This document shows positions 58,514 to 64,000 of a DNA stretch of 64,000 nt, piece after piece. Location: contig QVRM01002104.1 in the NCBI GenBank assembly GCA_003439945.1, forward strand, positions 281,276 to 345,275, given 5' to 3'. A program made the translations under genes and the position numbers. This DNA is from Dermanyssus gallinae (Eukaryota; Arthropoda; Arachnida; Mesostigmata; Dermanyssidae). Position 1 is the first letter of the stretch, and each line of letters begins with the position of its first letter. The notes under the pieces were generated by a model. That model saw only the letters and a list, made by a program, of their open reading frames with translations. It was not told the DNA's origin and did not search any database.

Positions 58514-59786
58514 GTATATGCATATATACATACATACAAAGTCACGTATCGCCGCACTCTCCTTAAGACCTGTCTAGCGCCAACTCAAGTAGTGGTCAAT
58601 CGTCTGACCCGCTAAAAGCCACGAACATATCGGTTCGATTATGCCGAGAACTTCGTTATGACAAACTTTCAAAGCTTGTGGTCACCACCGCCGTGCCGAG
58701 GGCATTCGCATATGTATGAACAGAGCCTGAGAGGTCTTAGCCGAATGCGCACACACCGTTAAACGTATTTTTTTGCAAAGCGTAGGCAATTGTTCCAATT
58801 CATGTTTTGTTTGTTGGCGTGCAACACAAAGCATACGCGGAGTTGATCAGCAAATGAAAAACGGTGTCGTTATTCGGCACTCATCAGCATGAGTGTGAGC
58901 ACATTAGGAGCGTATTTAAGTGTCAGGAAAAAACACAGGGCATACACTTTTCATGATCTCGACTGCGTTGGTTTATCAACACCAAAAGATTTGGCGCGCT
59001 CATACAGATTTGCCTTACGACAGTACCTGTCCATAATGCGACGTGGCTCATCGAACCCAAGATCTAAACGCGCGTTAAACGGCTGATAATAATAATTGAT
59101 TATCTTTTCATGTAGCCCTGATCTGTCGCTTATTGGTCATCGTGGAGTCGACAACACGATCACGATAAAGACGATAAAAAAATCAGAATCTGGTTGTACG
59201 ATATGATAATATGTGCCCTTATATAGGTGAAAATTCAAGTCTAAAATTAGTAGACTGCAATCCCTGGCGTTGACGTAACAGCACAAAATGTCAAAAATGT
59301 GTCGCTTGTGTTCATCTAGTAAATAGCAAAAGAGGATTGATTACTTAACAAGGCAAATCGAGGCACGCCTCGAATGTAACTTAATATTTGACGACGTTGG
59401 TGCTTTTTTTGGTGACGGTCGTATGTTATACAGAGATGAACATTTACGCCCGTATTCGAATCACCTACTTTGTGCTACTTTTACCGTCCGTCATTGTCAT
59501 GCTAGTCACTCGCAGGAATTTCGAAAACTATCGAGACAATCGGTAGTCATGCCGATTCGACAACGGGCCGGTCGTGTGGGGACCATGCGGGACCAAAACT
59601 GCTTTCGTTTTTGTCTGTCATCATCCAAGTGCCAACCACGACTGCTCATTGAGTTGCGAATTGTGGTTTGCTATTTGTCTCCACGTCCATGACAAAAACG
59701 GGTCGAGATCCGTGTCAAGACCTGCGTCGCAGGTAGACCGTGCTGGGGCGTTGGGTTGGTATTTAATACGCGTTACCCTTCGACAG

Positions 59787-59835
<49 letters not shown>
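59787..59835. repeat. (TA)n microsatellite
   Basis: About 24 units. Confidence 0.98.
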
Positions 59836-59836
<1 letters not shown>

Positions 59837-60239
59837 CTTGTTGTTTACTATTACGTTGGATGCGCCTTATTAGCAGTGACTATGCACAGATTGTTGGCTC
59901 GCTTTTTCCCCACTAGTGTCTGCTCAACAACGACTTGAATGCCGATTTTCCGATCGGTTAGATGACTATTTGCATAGCGAAGCCAAATGTTGCTAATCGG
60001 ATAGTCTAACGTATCGCTGTATCGTTTGTATGAGTATTTATACCTAGGAAGTTTCGACATTAAGTCGTGCTTGCATAAAACGGCGAAGTCCCTTCCCTGG
60101 ACTGTTGTCGCCATCTGCGTCCGGCAATGGGCTCAACTGACCGGATCAGTATCATCTTAGTCGCGACACAAGAACAACAACGTTGCCAAAAGCCAAACCA
60201 GTGCAGTTGCAAACAACGACGATGATGCACTCAAGCGCT

Positions 60240-60240
60240 A

Positions 60241-60285
<45 letters not shown>

Positions 60286-60302
60286 TATTATTATTATTAT
60301 TG
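60240..60302. repeat. (AAT)n to (ATT)n inverted microsatellite
   Basis: AAT repeats switch to ATT repeats near 60285, so the tract can fold back on itself. Confidence 0.95.
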
Positions 60303-61493
60303 AACGTGAATTATTACGTGAATCTGCATATACTGTATACATATGTGCTGTCCTACGTTATTAGGATTAATTTACAATATCCGCTTGAGATTAAAATCAG
60401 ACGCACCTACATCGGTATCGATGCCCCGGGTATCGCCAAGAGTCATCGCAAGCTGACCGAACCCTTCTAGGGCAGGGACTGCTCTGGGCTGTCTTTGGCA
60501 ACTGGTATTAGTCGATTTATATAGTATATACGTATATGCTTCACAAGCACGACTGGACGCGGTATAAAATACCATCCAGTGAAGATCTATGTTATATGGG
60601 TCGCTTGTACAGAATTTCTATTGTTGGTGCTGTCGCGTTCAACGTTCACTGCCAAATTGTGTCGCATTGTTTTACCCCTCTCTAGTGTTTTCATGCTGCC
60701 TCATAATGCTTGAAAGCTTGTTTGCGCGTGCTGCTTTAAAGGTAGACAGGCTTATCTTTTTATCATATGGCATTTGTTATGATAAGGACGTAACCCTATA
60801 TCGATAATTTGTGTTTTCTTTGGGCTAGCCTTCTTTACTATGTTTTTTAACGCTCGCTTATGTGCTGCTCGGGCGGGTTGATGAACAGATGCGATAATCA
60901 TGCGATTGCATTAAATACAATGTTTTCCTGTGTTCTACCTTTTTATCGAGTCTAGCCTCGTCCCAAGCAATTGATCGTTAAACTCTTACGTTTTATAAGT
61001 TATATATATATAGGAGCACAACATGTGCTGTTGCAAGACAACCAGTCCTTCTATACAGAAACTAAGCACACCTTCGTGTTCGTGATAAAATTCTGTTCCA
61101 TCTGAAGAATATGCATGGCCGGTCAGAAGACGCGACATGGTCGCTTAGAAGAGAATTCGCCAAAAATGAAGTTCTTTATTAGCGTTCACGCCAAATACTT
61201 CAGAATCATAACCCTACAACCACTCACAGCGCTCAAAACGGACATATTCAGCCAATGCGCAATTCACTATCGCCGACGTGTCGCGCGACAGCCGCAGCGT
61301 ATAGGAAGACTGGTTGTCTCGCAACAGCACATTTTGTTCTCTTATGTCGGGCAAAAACACCAGTGTCACAAATTGTAGTAATTTCACTCTCACTCCGAGA
61401 CAAGACTTCTCAGAGACCATGTTCCATTGAAAAAAACATTTGCTTTAACGAGCTCTACAATTCTGTATATCGCTCTTCAAATATTCCTGCAAC

Positions 61494-61496
<3 letters not shown>

Positions 61497-61571
<75 letters not shown>
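61497..61571. repeat. (TA)n microsatellite
   Basis: About 37 units. Confidence 0.98.
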
Positions 61572-61572
<1 letters not shown>

Positions 61573-61737
61573 TAGAATGCAGGTGGCTTTGCTGATCCTA
61601 GTTAAGTCCAAAGCGTGGGAAGTTATCAGTTGCGGTAAAAATGACAGTGAGACAATGAAAGTGACAATAAAAATTTAAACAATGCATTTTCAATTATACT
61701 AACGTACTTAAGTGTGTAATGTGTATATATTGACGAC

Positions 61738-61915
61738 CTTATGGCCAGCACGTTGTTCCGACCTGAGTCCCATCGAATATGTAAAGGACAAGCTGAGACC
61801 ATAAATTAAAATTAAGACAGTATCAACTTCAGCAATATGTTTGCCTTAGGAAATGCCATGAATACTATACGCAAGGAGTGGAATAATAACACACATCAAT
61901 TCGTTGATTAGGTTA
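61738..61915 (+). mobile_element. Tc1-like transposase, C-terminal fragment
   Basis: Reads WPARCSDLSPIEYVKDKLRP then a stop, and later RKEWNNNTHQFVD. This matches the Tc1 C-terminus ('WPa.SPDLnPIE..W..l', then 'eWn.ip...'), including the third catalytic Glu in PIE. Several stops and missing sequence make it a remnant. Confidence 0.7.
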
Positions 61916-63560
61916 ACTAGATTCTTTCCAGGTCGCATGGCGGTCGAAATTCAATCGAAGGACACTCGAAAGTTAGACAGTATAACAATTTCAATTAGTT
62001 GTGCAGTTTAAATAAGTAATTTAGTCAAACATTTGTCTTAAAACGATAATTAACTGCACTTGTGTTATTATTAATTATACAATTAATGTGGTTATTTTTA
62101 GCCCACCCTGCTTAAAGCTAAATAAATTGTCTTCGAATGATATATTAATTTTAAACATGGTGCTGCTATTGTGAGTACACAATGTGCCTTAAGTTAACTA
62201 ACTAATTGGTCTAAAGCCAGGCTCTGGGCCGCGACGAGGGTGTCGATTGCAAAGAAACACAAAACATTGAGAAAGGCCCAGAGAGTTTCTTACATTAGTA
62301 CTACTGGTTCAGTTTCTCAATGTTGTAAGGGGCTCCTCACGCCGGCGATCAGATCTTGTGCAAGGCTGATACATTCAAGTCACTAGACGGGGCCATCAAT
62401 AAGGCCGAATAAGCTTTAGTAGTAAAGATTGGCGCAATAAAAGGTGGGGACAGCTATCTACAGTTAAGTTACCATGAAAGAGGCAAATGACAGGCTTCTC
62501 GAGCAGCAGTGAAACGAGCCGTTGACCTGACCGAGAGCGCACTTGTTTCCGGCCGATATAGATGCAGCAAGCCCGACCACAAAACGCATTTGCTTCTCCA
62601 GTGACGAATACAAGTCGGTCGGTAGTTTTCTGCAAAATCTGCTTTGTGAGCGTCCACCTAGACTTTCGAACGCCAAGGCAAACAGGCGTACGCGCTTCCT
62701 ACCATGATATGGGAAATACTGTAAAATAAATAAAAAAAATAGCCCAGTGACAAGGGTGAGTTAGTCACTGGGCAGTTGCACACTAGGGCACGCCCTTATT
62801 CTAATGGCACAATGTTACTTCGTTGAATGGCGCCCGTCATGTCTCTTTCGTGTCTTGCTGACTCGTGCACCAGAAGATTCCTACCCCCGCCATGGTGTTA
62901 CTGGTGGAAGTATCTCCCAACTCGTTGCAGCCGCAGGTGTGCGGTTTCACTATCCGAGCCCTAACAATCTATCCGAACACAGACAGACACGGATAGAGGC
63001 GTTGTTCATTAGAGCTTCGACTATGACTCAGCCAAGGGAAAAGGGCCTGGAGCCATAACCCGGTCCTGGGTCATGGCACGGCTCGGAGCCTGGCCTCCTC
63101 GACGCTGTCGGCAGCGTTAATTCTAAACATGCGTGTTCCGTGTTTGCAAATCAATAGGACTCGCTTCCCATACGAGATCGAAAAGTACAATCCGTTAATG
63201 GAGAGTAGTGTGTATACATCAGAGGAAATTTCTAAGCGGAACATTCAGGGACTACTAGTCTAGAAATCATCAATAAAGCCCCCCACTTAAAATTGTCGAT
63301 ACTATTATCGCACCAACTGACAGCGCAAAGTCCTCCTGTGTTTGGAGATCCGTTGCTGTAGTGAACCTAACTCTGTCTCATAAAAATGTTATGGAACTCC
63401 CAGTGTGAAAAAAACAAATGAAAACAAGTACAAAGTTTGACTAAACAGCGCAGGCTGATTGAAATAAGCTATTATTAGAGCACTGTGGATCATCATGGGT
63501 TCGATTCACCGCTGCTGATAAAAGATCGGCCCGTTGTTAAACGATGTTCATGATTGTTCA
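61916..63560. other. Gene-poor stretch
   Basis: No supported gene. It includes a perfect 12-bp inverted repeat (AACATTGAGAAA at 62263-62274 with TTTCTCAATGTT at 62313-62324). The minus strand at 62396-62676 has overlapping open frames that might be a decayed retrotransposon. Confidence 0.35.
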
Positions 63561-63563
63561 TGA

Positions 63564-63564
<1 letters not shown>

Positions 63565-63652
<88 letters not shown>

Positions 63653-63696
63653 GTCGTTGTTGCTGTTGCTGTTGTTGTTGCTGTTGTCGTTGTTGT

Positions 63697-63788
<92 letters not shown>

Positions 63789-63917
63789 GGTGTCGTTGTT
63801 GTTGTTGTTGTTGTTGTCGTTGTTATTGTTGTTGTTGTTGTCATTGTTGTTGTTGTCCTTGTTGTTGTCATTGTCGTTGTTGTCGTTGATGTTGTTGTTG
63901 TTGTTGTTGTTGTTGTT

Positions 63918-63969
<52 letters not shown>

Positions 63970-64000
63970 GTGTCGTTGTGTTGTTGTTGTTGTTGTTGTT
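63565..64000 (+). repeat. Long (GTT)n tract running off the window
   Basis: About 435 bp of GTT triplets with scattered GTC, GCT, ATT and GGT interruptions and a few frame slips; it continues past the window end. The long ORFs on both strands (poly-Leu/Val/Cys; poly-Thr/Gln) are repeat artefacts. Confidence 0.98.

Larger units (their letters stand above)
58511..61490. other. Gene-poor stretch
   Basis: Contains (TA)n at 59787-59835 and (AAT)n/(ATT)n at 60240-60302. The minus frame 60114-59851 starts at a good ATG context (GCAGATGG) and reads 87 codons with SDTLDYPISNIWLRYAN, but I recognise no family and cannot show that it is a gene. Confidence 0.35.

Noticed and set aside
62396..62676. Overlapping minus frames suggesting a BEL/Pao RNase H region
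   Set aside because: A resemblance appears only when hopping between three frames, which is too permissive to call.

Overview
This window is arthropod-like nuclear DNA with many introns, many transposon remnants and very abundant (TA)n, (AAT)n and (CAA/GTT)n microsatellites. Two cellular genes can be supported. Their families (an ATF4-type bZIP factor and an NRF-6-type acyltransferase 3 membrane protein) are compatible with an arthropod, possibly a mite or other arachnid, but the species call is inference.

Layout. 1-4.6 kb: an ATF4/cryptocephal-like gene on the + strand. Its coding sequence is split by one intron (1913-1997 + 2605-4277, 585 aa). An out-of-frame upstream ORF (1846-1995) runs across the main start codon, which is the arrangement that gives ATF4 translation its stress response in animals. 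6.2-10.3 kb: a pile of transposon debris, comprising a deleted mariner-like element, a 213-bp direct duplication around a 600-bp GC-rich insert, a tRNA-derived SINE, LINE fragments and a second SINE. 12.6-26.1 kb: a 15-exon nrf-6-like gene on the - strand, rebuilt here exon by exon with compatible splice phases throughout. Its intron 10 starts with a GC donor and carries a nearly full-length antisense CR1/L2-like LINE (about 15.74-19.88 kb) with an intact 1072-aa endonuclease/reverse transcriptase ORF.

26-64 kb: I could support no cellular gene here. The region holds gypsy, LINE, Tc1 and mariner fragments, two diverged local segmental duplications (50.1-52.4 with 52.9-55.1 kb, and 42.9-43.6 with 46.5-47.2 kb), an A/T-rich minisatellite (43.9-44.2 kb) and a nearly complete mariner with perfect terminal inverted repeats (56.98-58.22 kb, inactivated by three stops and a lost catalytic Asp). 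The window ends in about 440 bp of (GTT)n.

The two genes point towards each other and have no evident functional link. ATF4 is a nuclear stress transcription factor; the NRF-6-like protein is a predicted multi-pass acyltransferase with an extracytoplasmic cysteine-bearing domain. The strongest biological signals are the conserved uORF logic of the ATF4 gene, the ATGA stop/start overlap in the LINE, the antisense LINE sitting about 45 bp beyond a weak GC splice donor, and the duplicated non-coding blocks.
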